From Thermodesulforhabdus norvegica (GTDB taxonomy: Bacteria > Desulfobacterota > Syntrophobacteria > Syntrophobacterales > Thermodesulforhabdaceae): DNA of 64,000 bases. The position numbers and the translations under genes were made by a program. This document shows, piece after piece, positions 17,447 to 26,034 of this stretch. The notes beneath the pieces were generated by a model. It made no database searches. It was not told where the DNA came from and saw only the letters and a list, made by a program, of their open reading frames with translations. Every line of letters starts with the position of its first letter. Position 1 is the first letter of the stretch. The stretch covers positions 1-64,000 of the forward strand of contig NZ_FOUU01000007.1 of the NCBI RefSeq assembly GCF_900114975.1, given 5' to 3'.

Positions 17447-18108
17447 GGCAAACCCTCCTCTACTGCAAGATTAACCGATTCATCACCGTTTTTCCTTATT
17501 CCCTTTAGCAGGGCTTCCGTGAAGGTTCCCAGGTGTTCCATAAAGGCTTCTTTGCTCCCGAAGCGCCCAACGGTAATCTCTTCGAGGATCAAATAGGTTA
17601 CGGCGGCCGAAAAGGCCGTTGCTATGTGATGGGCGTTAACATCTTTGAATGCCCCGTCCCCGATACGGGTCCGGATGTATTCTTCAAGTGCCGTAATGCC
17701 TTTCGATTTTCGCCTTTCGTAGTGCCTGGTATAAAGCTCCGGCTTTTCGAGCATTGCAAAGAGCACGAGTCTCAGGGGTGAATCCCTTCCCGCTGCAGCA
17801 AGGTGCTCGTAGGCGTGGGTGCAGTATGCTCTCAAGACCCCGGCGTCGTCCTTTTCTTCCATGTGGTATTTGAGTTCGGGATCTTCTTCCATCGGATGGT
17901 TAAGAAAGAGGTCGTCTATCAGCGCTTCGTAGAGCCCTTTTTTGCTTCCGAAGTGCTGGATTACCAGGGCGCGGCTTACGCCCGCCTTTCTGGCGATTTC
18001 ATCCAGTGTGGTTCCCGCAAAGCCCTTTTTGGCGCAGAGCTCCTGAGCTGCTCTGAGTATCTGAGCCTTGCGTTCGAAGCCGGGAATTTTTTTCGTTCTT
18101 CGACTCAT
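17443..18108 (-). CDS. TetR-family transcriptional regulator
   Basis: The N-terminal helix-turn-helix (ILRAAQELCAKKGFAGTTLD, EIARKAGVSRALVIQHFGSK) is typical TetR; the remaining 150 residues are the helical ligand-binding domain. It likely represses its own operon (zinc-ribbon protein and flavin reductase): a perfect palindrome lies 25 nt upstream of its start. Ligand unknown. Confidence 0.93.
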   Translation of the reverse strand: MSRRTKKIPGFERKAQILRAAQELCAKKGFAGTTLDEIARKAGVSRALVIQHFGSKKGLYEALIDDLFLNHPMEEDPELKYHMEEKDDAGVLRAYCTHAYEHLAAAGRDSPLRLVLFAMLEKPELYTRHYERRKSKGITALEEYIRTRIGDGAFKDVNAHHIATAFSAAVTYLILEEITVGRFGSKEAFMEHLGTFTEALLKGIRKNGDESVNLAVEEGLP

Positions 18109-18132
18109 AAATATGACCCCTCACGTTATGAC

Positions 18133-18146
18133 TAACCTGTAGGTTA
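18133..18146. promoter_or_regulatory. palindromic operator upstream of tetR
   Basis: TAACCT-GT-AGGTTA is a perfect 6-bp inverted repeat placed between the regulator start and an upstream minus-strand TTGACG element (about 18170-18175). Position and shape fit a TetR autoregulatory operator. Confidence 0.5.
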
Positions 18147-18198
18147 TAAAATTGTCACGAAAATTCCTTCCGTCAAGGCGGGTAGCGTTAACTTTAAA

Positions 18199-19479
18199 TC
18201 AGGACTTCTTTGCAAAAGGGCGGGAAAGCTTTACGGCGCAGAGCTCTCCGCACATCGTACAGGTCTCTCGATCGTAAGCCAGAGCAAGCCTTTTTCTTGC
18301 GGCCTCGGGGTCCAGAGCTTCCGAAAGGACGCCCTCCCAGTTGAGATCCCTCCGGTAAATCGAAATCCTCCGGTCTCTTTCTATCGCCCCCGGAATGCCC
18401 TTAACTATGTCGGCCGCGTGACCGGCAATGCGGGCCGCAATCACACCCTGGTAAACATCATCGGGCGAAGGCAAAGAAAGGTGTTCCGCCGGAGTAACGT
18501 AGCAGAGAAAGTCGGCTCCAGCAGCGGCCGCTATGGCTCCTCCGATCGCTGCGGTTATGTGGTCGTAACCGGGTGCTATGTCTGTGGGAAGCGGACCCAG
18601 CAGGTAAAAAGGAGCTCCGTCACAAAGTCGCTTTTCCAGAATGACATTTGCTTCTATCTGGTTCAGCGGGACGTGACCGGGACCTTCTATCATGACCTGC
18701 ACATTTCGCTCCCGTGCGCGTCTGGCAAGTTCTCCCAGAAGAATAAGCTCTTCTATCTGAGCCCGATCGGTAGCGTCCACAACCGTTCCAGGACGCATCC
18801 CGTCTCCCAGACTCAATGTAACGTCGTATTTGTAGGCTATATCCAGAACGGTTTCGAAGTTTTCATACAGAGGGTTTTCTTTGCGGTTGTGGCGCATCCA
18901 GGTCATCAGTATGGAACCACCCCTGCTTACGGACGGCAGAACCCGGTCGCTTCCCTCGATCCGCTTCAAAGTTTCCAGAGTAACGCCGCAATGAACCGTG
19001 ATATAATCGATGCCCTGGGCACACTGTTCTTCGAGTTCTTTGAAAAGCTGGTCAACGTCCATTTTGTAAAGAGGGATGCCTTTTCGATGCAGTTCCGTTG
19101 CGATCCGGTAGATGGGAACGGTTCCTACCATAACGGGGGATTTTTCAAGAATGGCTTCTCTGATGGCCCGGAGATCTCCTCCCGTGGAAAGATCCATAAC
19201 GGAGTCCGTTCCGGCTCTGAGGGCAGCTTCCAGCTTTTCGAGTTCCAGTTCCACGGAAGCGCAGGCTCCGCTGCTGCCGATATTGGCATTCACTTTGGTT
19301 CTGAGGTTTGCTCCTATTGCCAGAGGACGCTGGAAGGAATGATTTTTGTTCTTGGGGAGAACCGCTTTCCCTTCTGCAATCAGTTTGCGAAGTGTTTCGG
19401 GATCCACTCCGTCGGCCTGTGCAGCTTTCCTCATCTCCGGCGTGACAATGCCCTTCCTGGCCATCTCAAGCTGAGTCAT
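18199..19479 (-). CDS. thiC: phosphomethylpyrimidine synthase, short form (ThiC/BzaF family)
   Basis: Radical SAM enzyme converting aminoimidazole ribotide to HMP-P for thiamine. Typical segments: NKNHSFQRPLAIGANLRTKV, NIGSSGACASVELELEKLEA, DSVMDLSTGGDLRAIREAIL, GPGHVPLNQIEANV, and the C-terminal cluster motif CTMCGELC. Length (426 aa) is that of the short form without the N-terminal extension of proteobacterial ThiC. The paralogue BzaF, which makes 5-hydroxybenzimidazole for cobamides, has similar size and cannot be excluded by eye. The start is ATG 19479 after AAGGGGG; a longer frame upstream lies inside the SRP RNA and is not real. No TPP riboswitch is present. Confidence 0.92.
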   Translation of the reverse strand: MTQLEMARKGIVTPEMRKAAQADGVDPETLRKLIAEGKAVLPKNKNHSFQRPLAIGANLRTKVNANIGSSGACASVELELEKLEAALRAGTDSVMDLSTGGDLRAIREAILEKSPVMVGTVPIYRIATELHRKGIPLYKMDVDQLFKELEEQCAQGIDYITVHCGVTLETLKRIEGSDRVLPSVSRGGSILMTWMRHNRKENPLYENFETVLDIAYKYDVTLSLGDGMRPGTVVDATDRAQIEELILLGELARRARERNVQVMIEGPGHVPLNQIEANVILEKRLCDGAPFYLLGPLPTDIAPGYDHITAAIGGAIAAAAGADFLCYVTPAEHLSLPSPDDVYQGVIAARIAGHAADIVKGIPGAIERDRRISIYRRDLNWEGVLSEALDPEAARKRLALAYDRETCTMCGELCAVKLSRPFAKKS

Positions 19480-19507
19480 CCATCGCCCCCTTAAGCCTTC
19501 GTGATTG

Positions 19508-19779
19508 GTACCCGATTGTGCACCCTCCGTCGAGCAGGGCATCCGATAAGGTTGCATCTCCCGGCTCCACCAGAGTGAACCACGACACGGACGCCAGTGC
19601 TTACCGCTGCTTCCTTCCGGACCTGACGGGGTTCACACCTGCCCGTTACGTGGTGTCCGGTGTGCCGTGAGAGCAGTGGCCTTATCTTCAGGCCCATGCC
19701 CTCGGGAGGGAGTTCGGCCCCGCTGAGCGGATTTCGGGTACAGGGCACCGCTAACTCCCCGCCTAGCACAATCGGGTAC
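19508..19779 (-). ncRNA. ffs: signal recognition particle RNA, long form
   Basis: Read on the minus strand, the RNA contains the invariant domain IV sequence GTCAGGTCCGGAAGGAAGC followed by the closing strand of helix 8, where Ffh binds. The ends (19766-19779 and 19508-19521) are perfectly complementary over 14 nt, closing the long helix 5. About 272 nt and an Alu-like 5' domain (GGCGGGGAGTTAGCGGTG) place it with the large bacterial SRP RNAs rather than the 4.5S type. A promoter lies just upstream. The coding sequence of thiC begins 28 nt after the 3' end. Confidence 0.96.
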
Positions 19780-19784
19780 ATTCC

Positions 19785-19813
19785 TTAATAATCTTTAGAC
19801 GAAGGAAAGGCAA
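19785..19813 (-). promoter_or_regulatory. promoter of SRP RNA
   Basis: On the minus strand TTGCCT (19813-19808) and TATTAA (19790-19785) are 17 nt apart, and the RNA 5' end follows 5-6 nt later. Confidence 0.6.
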
Positions 19814-19859
19814 CGGTTTTGTGGGTGTCGTAGCTACCGGGCCGCCGAATTCAATCTTC

Positions 19860-19888
19860 TTGACGCTCCAGGGGTAGCATGGTATCGG
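19860..19888 (+). promoter_or_regulatory. promoter for the acidic protein and valS
   Basis: TTGACG (19860-19865), a 17-nt spacer and TATCGG (19883-19888). It is divergent from the SRP RNA promoter and lies 36 nt before the start of the acidic protein gene. Confidence 0.45.
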
Positions 19889-19924
19889 AACCGTAATTTT
19901 TAAGCACAATAAAGGAGTTGTGCC

Positions 19925-20479
19925 ATGGTTAGAAAAAAGAAACTGGAAATAACCCCCGGTGAAGAGTTGATGGAAGATGATGAAATAATAGAGCTTGAAG
20001 AGGTCGTTGAGGAACCTGAAGAGCTCCCCCTTGGAGAAGATCTTGATGATATGCTCTTTGCCGAGGATGCCGATATCTCCATTGATGAAGCCGATATTAA
20101 AGATCTGGATCTGGATCTCGGAATAGATGAGGCAGAGATGGAAGATACCAGGACGGTGGAGCAAATTCCTGAGCCGGAGCCCTTGAAGGGTGAAGAAACC
20201 GTAAAGGAGAAAACCGCACAGGATTTTGTGGACTCGCTTTTTCAAGAGGCCCTGCTTGAGAAAGAAGAAGAGAAGGTCCATGAAGGTGGGGAAGTAAGTG
20301 CCCTTACGCCTCAGGAAGTGCTCCCTGCTCAGGCTCCGGATCTCGACGAAATTATCGATCGTCTTGAAGAAAGACTTGTTTCCAAGTTTGAGGAAATTGT
20401 GGAAGCACGCCTTCCCGAGCTGGTACTCAAAACGGTAAAGCAGGAACTCGAAGCTCTTAAGAAAGAATTGGAGGAGTAA
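19925..20479 (+). CDS. highly acidic hypothetical protein
   Basis: The 184-residue product is dominated by Glu and Asp. Residues 1-110 are low-complexity acidic sequence (DDEIIELEEVVEEPEELP), probably disordered. Residues 140-184 predict a helix of coiled-coil type (DEIIDRLEERLVSKFEEIVE then VKQELEALKKELEE). AAAGGAG precedes the ATG. It leads the transcript of valS and nadC. I do not recognise a family; oligomeric scaffold or chaperone-like roles are possible but unsupported. Confidence 0.78.
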   Translation: MVRKKKLEITPGEELMEDDEIIELEEVVEEPEELPLGEDLDDMLFAEDADISIDEADIKDLDLDLGIDEAEMEDTRTVEQIPEPEPLKGEETVKEKTAQDFVDSLFQEALLEKEEEKVHEGGEVSALTPQEVLPAQAPDLDEIIDRLEERLVSKFEEIVEARLPELVLKTVKQELEALKKELEE

Positions 20480-20507
20480 AAGGTTCAAAGGAGGGGAGTG
20501 GAAATAT

Positions 20508-23183
20508 ATGGAACCGAATACCTTGCCGAAGGCTTACGACTTTCGAGATGTCGAACCTTACTGGTATCGTTTCTGGGAAGAGCAGGGATTTTTCCACGCA
20601 GACGTGAAAAGCCCTAAGCCCTCTTTTTCCATAGTAATTCCTCCTCCCAATGTAACGGGCCAGCTTCACATGGGGCACGCACTGAACAACACCCTTCAGG
20701 ATATTCTCTGTCGTTACAAACGCCTTAAAGGGTATGAGGTTCTCTGGGTACCGGGTACCGACCACGCCGGTATAGCAACCCAGAATGTTGTGGAGCGAGA
20801 ACTCGCCAAAGAAGGGAAAACCCGTCACGACATAGGCAGAGAAGCATTTATAGAACGGGTGTGGCAGTGGAAGGAAAAGTACGGAAATATTATCATCAAC
20901 CAGCTCAAGCGGCTCGGTGCTTCCTGTGACTGGCAGCGTCAGCGCTTCACAATGGACGAGGGCCTCTCAAGGGCCGTGAGGCTTGTTTTTGTCCGGCTTT
21001 ACAGAGAAGGACTCATATATCGCGGAAAGCGAATGATAAACTGGTGCCCTCGTTGTAACACTGCTCTGGCCAACATTGAAGTGGAAGGGGAAGAGGTAGA
21101 AGGAGCCTTTTACTATATTCGCTATCCGCTGGAAGACGGATCCGGCCATGTTGTGGTGGCTACAACCCGGCCTGAGACCATGCTGGGCGATACCGCCGTT
21201 GCCGTGCATCCCGAAGACGACAGATACCGGCATCTCGTGGGAAAACATTGCGTGCTGCCCCTGGTCGGACGAAGGATACCCATCATAGCCGATTCTTACG
21301 TAGACATGGAGCTGGGCACGGGGGCTCTTAAAGTAACTCCCGCTCATGACTTTAACGACTTCGAGCTCGGCAGGAAGCACGGGCTTGATTTCGTTGAGGT
21401 TATCGGGCCCGACGGTCGGATGACCGAACTGGCCGGTTCTGCCTATGCCGGGGTGGACAGATATGAGTGTCGCAGGAAGGTTGTTGATGACCTTAAGGCT
21501 CAGGGGCTTCTGGAGAAAATAGAGGATATTCAACACCGCGTTGGGCACTGTTATAGATGCAAGAGCGTCATAGAGCCTCTGGTTTCTCTTCAATGGTTTG
21601 TAAAAACCAAACCCCTGGCCGAACGGGCAATAGAGGCGGTTAGAAAAGGGCGCACGAGAATCATACCCGAAAAGTGGACCAGAGACTATTTCGTGTGGCT
21701 CGAAAACATTGAGGACTGGTGCATCAGCCGGCAGATCTGGTGGGGACATCGGATCCCTGCATGGTATTGTCGGGATTGCGACTTCATAACGGTTTCAGAA
21801 GAGGATCCCGAAAGATGCGGTGGATGCGGAAGTGCCGATATTACCCAGGATCCCGATGTTCTTGATACATGGTTCAGTTCGGCCCTCTGGCCCTTCTCAA
21901 CGATGGGATGGCCTGAGCAAACGCCGGAGCTTGCCCGCTTCTATCCCACTTCGGTTCTGGTTACCGGTTTTGACATTCTCTTTTTCTGGGTAGCCCGCAT
22001 GATGATGATGGGTCTCCACTTTATGGGAGACGTTCCCTTCTACGATGTTTACGTCCATGCTCTGGTAAGAGATGAACAGGGCCAGAAGATGAGCAAATCC
22101 AGAGGTAACGTTATCGATCCTCTGGTGATGATGGAGCGCTACGGGACCGATGCTTTCAGATTTACCCTCGCAGCTTTTGCCGTCCAGGGGCGGGACATAC
22201 GCCTTTCGGAGCAGCGAATAGAAGGATATCGTCACTTTGTTAACAAAATCTGGAATGCCTCACGACTTGTCCTCATGAATCTCGATCCCGATGCGGAAAT
22301 TCCGGACATATCCGGGAAACCTGATAGTCTCGTCCATCGCTGGATTCTGAGCCGACTTCAGGGTGTCATCGAAGATGTTGAAAGAGCACTGGAGAACTAT
22401 CAATTCAACGAGCATGCTCAGACGCTTTATCAGTTCGTATGGCATGAATACTGCGACTGGTACCTGGAAATGATAAAAGCCGACATTTACGGAGAGGACA
22501 AGGAAAAAAGAGCAATTGCCCAGGCCGTTTCCGCCAGGGTGCTGGAAAAGGTCCTGATCATGCTTCATCCTATCATGCCTTTTGTTACGGAAGAAATCTG
22601 GCAGAAGCTTCCTCAAACCGACGGAAGCATAATGAAGGCGTCATTTCCGGATTTGAATCCCTCTTTGAAAGATCCCGAAGCCGAGGCCAGGATGGGGCTT
22701 CTTCAGGAAGTTATCTCCGGGATACGCAACATTCGGGGTGAGATGAACATACAGCCGGGGGCAAGGGTTGATGTGGTTTGCCGTTGTAAGGATGATGCCG
22801 ATAGGTCGTTGCTCGAAGATTACGGCTATCTAATCCACGACCTTGCCCGGGTAAACCGTCTGGATATACGGGACATGTCGGGCGATAAACCGGATGTGGC
22901 CGCCGGCGCGGTGGCAGGTTCCGTGGAGGTTTATGTTCTTCTTAAGGATCTGCTTGACTTTAATGCCGAATTACAGCGGCTTGAAAAGGAAATTCAGAAG
23001 GTGGAAAAGGAGTTGTTCCTGACTACCCGGAAGCTTCACAACGAAGACTTTCTAAAAAAGGCTCCTCAGGACGTGGTAGAAAAAGAGCGGGAAAAATCGG
23101 TCAGGCTCGGCGAAAAGATCAAGAAACTGAAGGATCACTATGACAGAATCGCCCGTTTTGCGGGTAATAGCCGGAGTAGCTGA
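20508..23183 (+). CDS. valS: valyl-tRNA synthetase
   Basis: Class I synthetase of 891 residues. PPNVTGQLHMGHALNNTLQD holds the HIGH-type motif and KMSKSRGNVIDP the KMSKS loop. The editing domain has TTRPETMLGDTAVAVHP. An internal zinc-like module reads CRDCDFITV and CGGCGSADI. The last 70 residues form the C-terminal tRNA-binding coiled coil (LQRLEKEIQKVEKELF). AGGAGGGG precedes the ATG, and nadC starts 3 nt after the stop. Confidence 0.99.
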   Translation: MEPNTLPKAYDFRDVEPYWYRFWEEQGFFHADVKSPKPSFSIVIPPPNVTGQLHMGHALNNTLQDILCRYKRLKGYEVLWVPGTDHAGIATQNVVERELAKEGKTRHDIGREAFIERVWQWKEKYGNIIINQLKRLGASCDWQRQRFTMDEGLSRAVRLVFVRLYREGLIYRGKRMINWCPRCNTALANIEVEGEEVEGAFYYIRYPLEDGSGHVVVATTRPETMLGDTAVAVHPEDDRYRHLVGKHCVLPLVGRRIPIIADSYVDMELGTGALKVTPAHDFNDFELGRKHGLDFVEVIGPDGRMTELAGSAYAGVDRYECRRKVVDDLKAQGLLEKIEDIQHRVGHCYRCKSVIEPLVSLQWFVKTKPLAERAIEAVRKGRTRIIPEKWTRDYFVWLENIEDWCISRQIWWGHRIPAWYCRDCDFITVSEEDPERCGGCGSADITQDPDVLDTWFSSALWPFSTMGWPEQTPELARFYPTSVLVTGFDILFFWVARMMMMGLHFMGDVPFYDVYVHALVRDEQGQKMSKSRGNVIDPLVMMERYGTDAFRFTLAAFAVQGRDIRLSEQRIEGYRHFVNKIWNASRLVLMNLDPDAEIPDISGKPDSLVHRWILSRLQGVIEDVERALENYQFNEHAQTLYQFVWHEYCDWYLEMIKADIYGEDKEKRAIAQAVSARVLEKVLIMLHPIMPFVTEEIWQKLPQTDGSIMKASFPDLNPSLKDPEAEARMGLLQEVISGIRNIRGEMNIQPGARVDVVCRCKDDADRSLLEDYGYLIHDLARVNRLDIRDMSGDKPDVAAGAVAGSVEVYVLLKDLLDFNAELQRLEKEIQKVEKELFLTTRKLHNEDFLKKAPQDVVEKEREKSVRLGEKIKKLKDHYDRIARFAGNSRSS

Positions 23184-23185
23184 AA

Positions 23186-24025
23186 ATGTTTCCGGTGCTG
23201 GAGGAACTTCTGAAAGCGGCATTGTACGAAGATATAGGTCCCGGGGATGTGACCACCCTGGCCGTTGTCGGAAGTGAAGATGTCGGCATAGGGGAGATCG
23301 TTGCCAGGGAGGAGCTCGTTCTTTCCGGGAGGGATATTCCTCGTGGGGTTTTTTACTGCCTTGGAGATCAGGGTGTCGAAATTGAGAGTTTTTTTAGAGA
23401 TGGTGATGTTGTTCGGGGCGGTGATGTGATCTTTCGGTTTCGTGGTAAAGTCCGCACACTGCTTCAGGCTGAAAGGGTCATGCTGAACTTGCTTCAGAGG
23501 CTGTGTGGGATTGCAACTATGACGAGAAAAATGGTTACTCTCCTTGAAGGTACCGGTTGCAGGCTTCTGGATACTCGTAAAACAACGCCGCTCTGGCGCA
23601 GGCTTGAAAAGAATGCCGTCCGTCACGGTGGAGGCCAGAATCACAGATTCGGCCTTTTTGACGGGGTTCTCATCAAGGACAATCATATAATCGCCGCGGG
23701 GTCCATCGGTGAAGCGGTCCGGCGGGTGAGGGAAAGCGTCCATCACCTGCTAAAGATAGAGGTGGAGGTTGAAAGTCTCGATCAGCTTGAGGCAGCTTTA
23801 GCTGCGGGTGTGGACATGGTTTTACTGGACAACTTTACGCTTCCTGAACTAAAGGAAGCCGTTGCTATGTGTCGTGGACGGGTACTTTGTGAGGCCTCGG
23901 GAGGGATAGGCCTCCATAACGTGCGTCAGGTAGCTGAGACGGGGGTTGATTTTATAAGCTCCGGAGCTATCACGCACTCGGCGCCGGCCGCAGACATGAG
24001 TTTTAAGTTGGTAAGAATTCTGTAA
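23186..24025 (+). CDS. nadC: nicotinate-nucleotide pyrophosphorylase (carboxylating)
   Basis: Quinolinate phosphoribosyltransferase: quinolinate plus PRPP gives nicotinate mononucleotide, the third step of de novo NAD synthesis. Diagnostic segments: EDIGPGDVTT, AERVMLNLLQRLCGIATMTR, LDTRKTTPLWRRLEKNAVRH, GGGQNHRFGLFDGVLIKDNH, VEVESLDQLEAAL and ASGGIGLHNVRQVAETGVDF. Length of 279 residues is normal. It is coupled to valS; nadA and nadB are not in the window. Confidence 0.98.
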   Translation: MFPVLEELLKAALYEDIGPGDVTTLAVVGSEDVGIGEIVAREELVLSGRDIPRGVFYCLGDQGVEIESFFRDGDVVRGGDVIFRFRGKVRTLLQAERVMLNLLQRLCGIATMTRKMVTLLEGTGCRLLDTRKTTPLWRRLEKNAVRHGGGQNHRFGLFDGVLIKDNHIIAAGSIGEAVRRVRESVHHLLKIEVEVESLDQLEAALAAGVDMVLLDNFTLPELKEAVAMCRGRVLCEASGGIGLHNVRQVAETGVDFISSGAITHSAPAADMSFKLVRIL

Positions 24026-24050
24026 TTGTTAGCATCAAGGAGGAAACCGT

Positions 24051-24389
24051 ATGGGTTTGATCGGCATTGCTTACGCTATGGGAACGACGGGACAGAATGC
24101 TGCTCAGGGAGCAGGTGGTGGGCTGGCTGCGTTTGTACCCCTTATTTTGATGATTCTTATTTTTTATTTTCTTTTGATAAGACCTCAGCAGAAAAGACAG
24201 AAAGAGCATCGTCAAATGCTGGCAAACCTGAAAAAAGGTGATCATGTTATAACCCAGGGTGGTTTGCACGGAACCATAACCGGGCTTACCGATTCGGTGG
24301 TTACCCTTGAGATTGCCGATGGGGTCAGGGTTAAGGTTCAGAGAGGGTATATTGTAGGGGTTGTTTCGCCGGGGAAAGATAAAGAGTAA
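24051..24389 (+). CDS. yajC: preprotein translocase accessory subunit YajC
   Basis: A single membrane helix (FVPLILMILIFYFLLIRPQQ) with the diagnostic RPQQKRQKEHRQML, then the small beta domain (GDHVITQGGLHGTITGLTDS). YajC forms a complex with SecD and SecF, whose genes follow directly. AAGGAGG is well placed before the ATG. The N-terminus is 112 residues long in total, normal for the family. Confidence 0.97.
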   Translation: MGLIGIAYAMGTTGQNAAQGAGGGLAAFVPLILMILIFYFLLIRPQQKRQKEHRQMLANLKKGDHVITQGGLHGTITGLTDSVVTLEIADGVRVKVQRGYIVGVVSPGKDKE

Positions 24390-24416
24390 AATTTGGGTTA
24401 TCGAGGAGGCACGAAG

Positions 24417-26015
24417 TTGAAAAGCCTTAAGTGGCGCTTTTTGCTCGTTCTGGTAGTCGTTCTTATCTCAGTCGTTTACTTGATACCTTCTATAAGTCCG
24501 TCTCTTCCGTCCTGGTGGAAGGGTTTCCTTCCCAGAGAGAAGCTTCATCTGGGTCTTGATTTGCAGGGAGGAATGCATCTGATCCTTGAAGTCCAGACCG
24601 ATGAAGCCGTAAAAAGCACCGTGGATAGAATGGCGGAAGATGTGAAGGATGCTTTTCGTGAGGAAGGTATTCCCTTCTTTGAGATTTCCAGGAGTGGTCT
24701 TGAAGGGCTGGTATTGAAACTTCCGGCCGATGCTCCACAGGATAAGGTGGCCGAGGTCCTTAACAATCGCTTTCCGACCTTGCTTGAGCAGAAGCGAGAA
24801 ACGATAGACGATCAGGTGGTTCTGTATCTCGCTCTGGACGGTAAAGAAGTCGATCACATAAAGAAGCTAGCCGCTCGTCAGGCTCTTGAGACAATCCGCA
24901 ACAGAATTGATCAGTTTGGTGTAACCGAGCCTGACATAAGACCGCAGGGCGAGGATCGGATTCTCGTTCAGCTTCCCGGAGTTAAGGACCCAGAACGGGC
25001 CCTGAACATTATAGGAAAAACGGCAAGGCTTGAGTTTAAGCTGGTGGATGAGAGGGTTACGCCCGAAGAAATCCGAAGTGGAAAACTGCCTCCCGGTTCC
25101 AGGGTTTATCCCATGAAGAGATTCGATCCCAATACCAAAAGGACTTACCAGACCACGATTGTTCTCAGGGATCGAACTCTTCTTACAGGTGAATACATCA
25201 CCGATGCCCGTGTAAGGATTGATCCTCAGTTTAACCGACCCTATGTGGCCCTTGAGTTCGATCCTCAGGGGGCCCGGATATTTGAGCGCATAACGGGAGA
25301 GCACGTTAAAGAGCGGCTGGCTATTGTGCTTGACGGGGTGGTTTATTCGGCTCCGGTGATTCAGGAAAAAATTTCCGGCGGCCATGCCAGCATAACCGGC
25401 TCTTTTACCATGGAAGAGGCCAGAGATCTGGCGATTGTTCTGAGAGCAGGGGCACTTCCGGCCCCGGTTAAGATTTTAGAAGAAAGAACCGTGGGGCCTT
25501 CTCTCGGTAGAGACTCCATCAGAATGGGCCTTATAGCAATGCTGGTAGGCGGTGCCGTTGTGCTTCTTTTTATGCCCCTTTACTATAAACTTTCGGGGTT
25601 GATTGCAGACATTTCTCTCTGTCTTAATATACTGCTTATAATGGCGGGGCTTGCCGCTTTTCAGGCCACGCTAACCCTTCCCGGCATTGCCGGCATAATC
25701 CTGACCATAGGCATGGCCGTTGATGCGAATGTGCTTATTTTTGAAAGAATTAGAGAAGAATTGAGGTTGGGTAAAACCCCCAAGGCTGCCGTAAGCACCG
25801 GCTATTCCCGGGCAACACTGACCATCCTAGATGCGAACATCACCACACTCATTGCCGCAGTAGTGCTCTTTCAGTTCGGAACGGGTCCCGTAAGGGGATT
25901 TGCCGTTACGCTTTCCATGGGAATAGTTGCCAGTATGTTCACGGCGATAATATTCACCAGAATTGTTTTTGACTACCTGCTTGGCACCCGTCGTGCCGCC
26001 GTGCTGAGCATATAG
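24417..26015 (+). CDS. secD: protein translocase subunit SecD
   Basis: RND-related protein that uses the proton gradient to pull secreted proteins across the inner membrane. TM1 (FLLVLVVVLISVVYLIPSI), the D1 motif LGLDLQGGMHLILEV, the large periplasmic P1 domain (about 60-350) and five C-terminal helices with ITGSFTMEEARDLAIVLRAG and GMAVDANVLIFERIREEL. The start is TTG 24417, 7 nt after GAGGAGG; upstream codons in frame lie over the ribosome-binding site. Confidence 0.98.
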   Translation: MKSLKWRFLLVLVVVLISVVYLIPSISPSLPSWWKGFLPREKLHLGLDLQGGMHLILEVQTDEAVKSTVDRMAEDVKDAFREEGIPFFEISRSGLEGLVLKLPADAPQDKVAEVLNNRFPTLLEQKRETIDDQVVLYLALDGKEVDHIKKLAARQALETIRNRIDQFGVTEPDIRPQGEDRILVQLPGVKDPERALNIIGKTARLEFKLVDERVTPEEIRSGKLPPGSRVYPMKRFDPNTKRTYQTTIVLRDRTLLTGEYITDARVRIDPQFNRPYVALEFDPQGARIFERITGEHVKERLAIVLDGVVYSAPVIQEKISGGHASITGSFTMEEARDLAIVLRAGALPAPVKILEERTVGPSLGRDSIRMGLIAMLVGGAVVLLFMPLYYKLSGLIADISLCLNILLIMAGLAAFQATLTLPGIAGIILTIGMAVDANVLIFERIREELRLGKTPKAAVSTGYSRATLTILDANITTLIAAVVLFQFGTGPVRGFAVTLSMGIVASMFTAIIFTRIVFDYLLGTRRAAVLSI

Positions 26016-26034
26016 CCAGGGGAGATAGCAGATT

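Noticed and set aside
18418-19494. Plus-strand open frame of 358 codons
   Set aside because: Antisense shadow of thiC with no recognisable protein features.
19491-19781. Minus-strand open frame of 96 codons and an N-terminal extension of thiC
   Set aside because: Both lie inside the SRP RNA gene.
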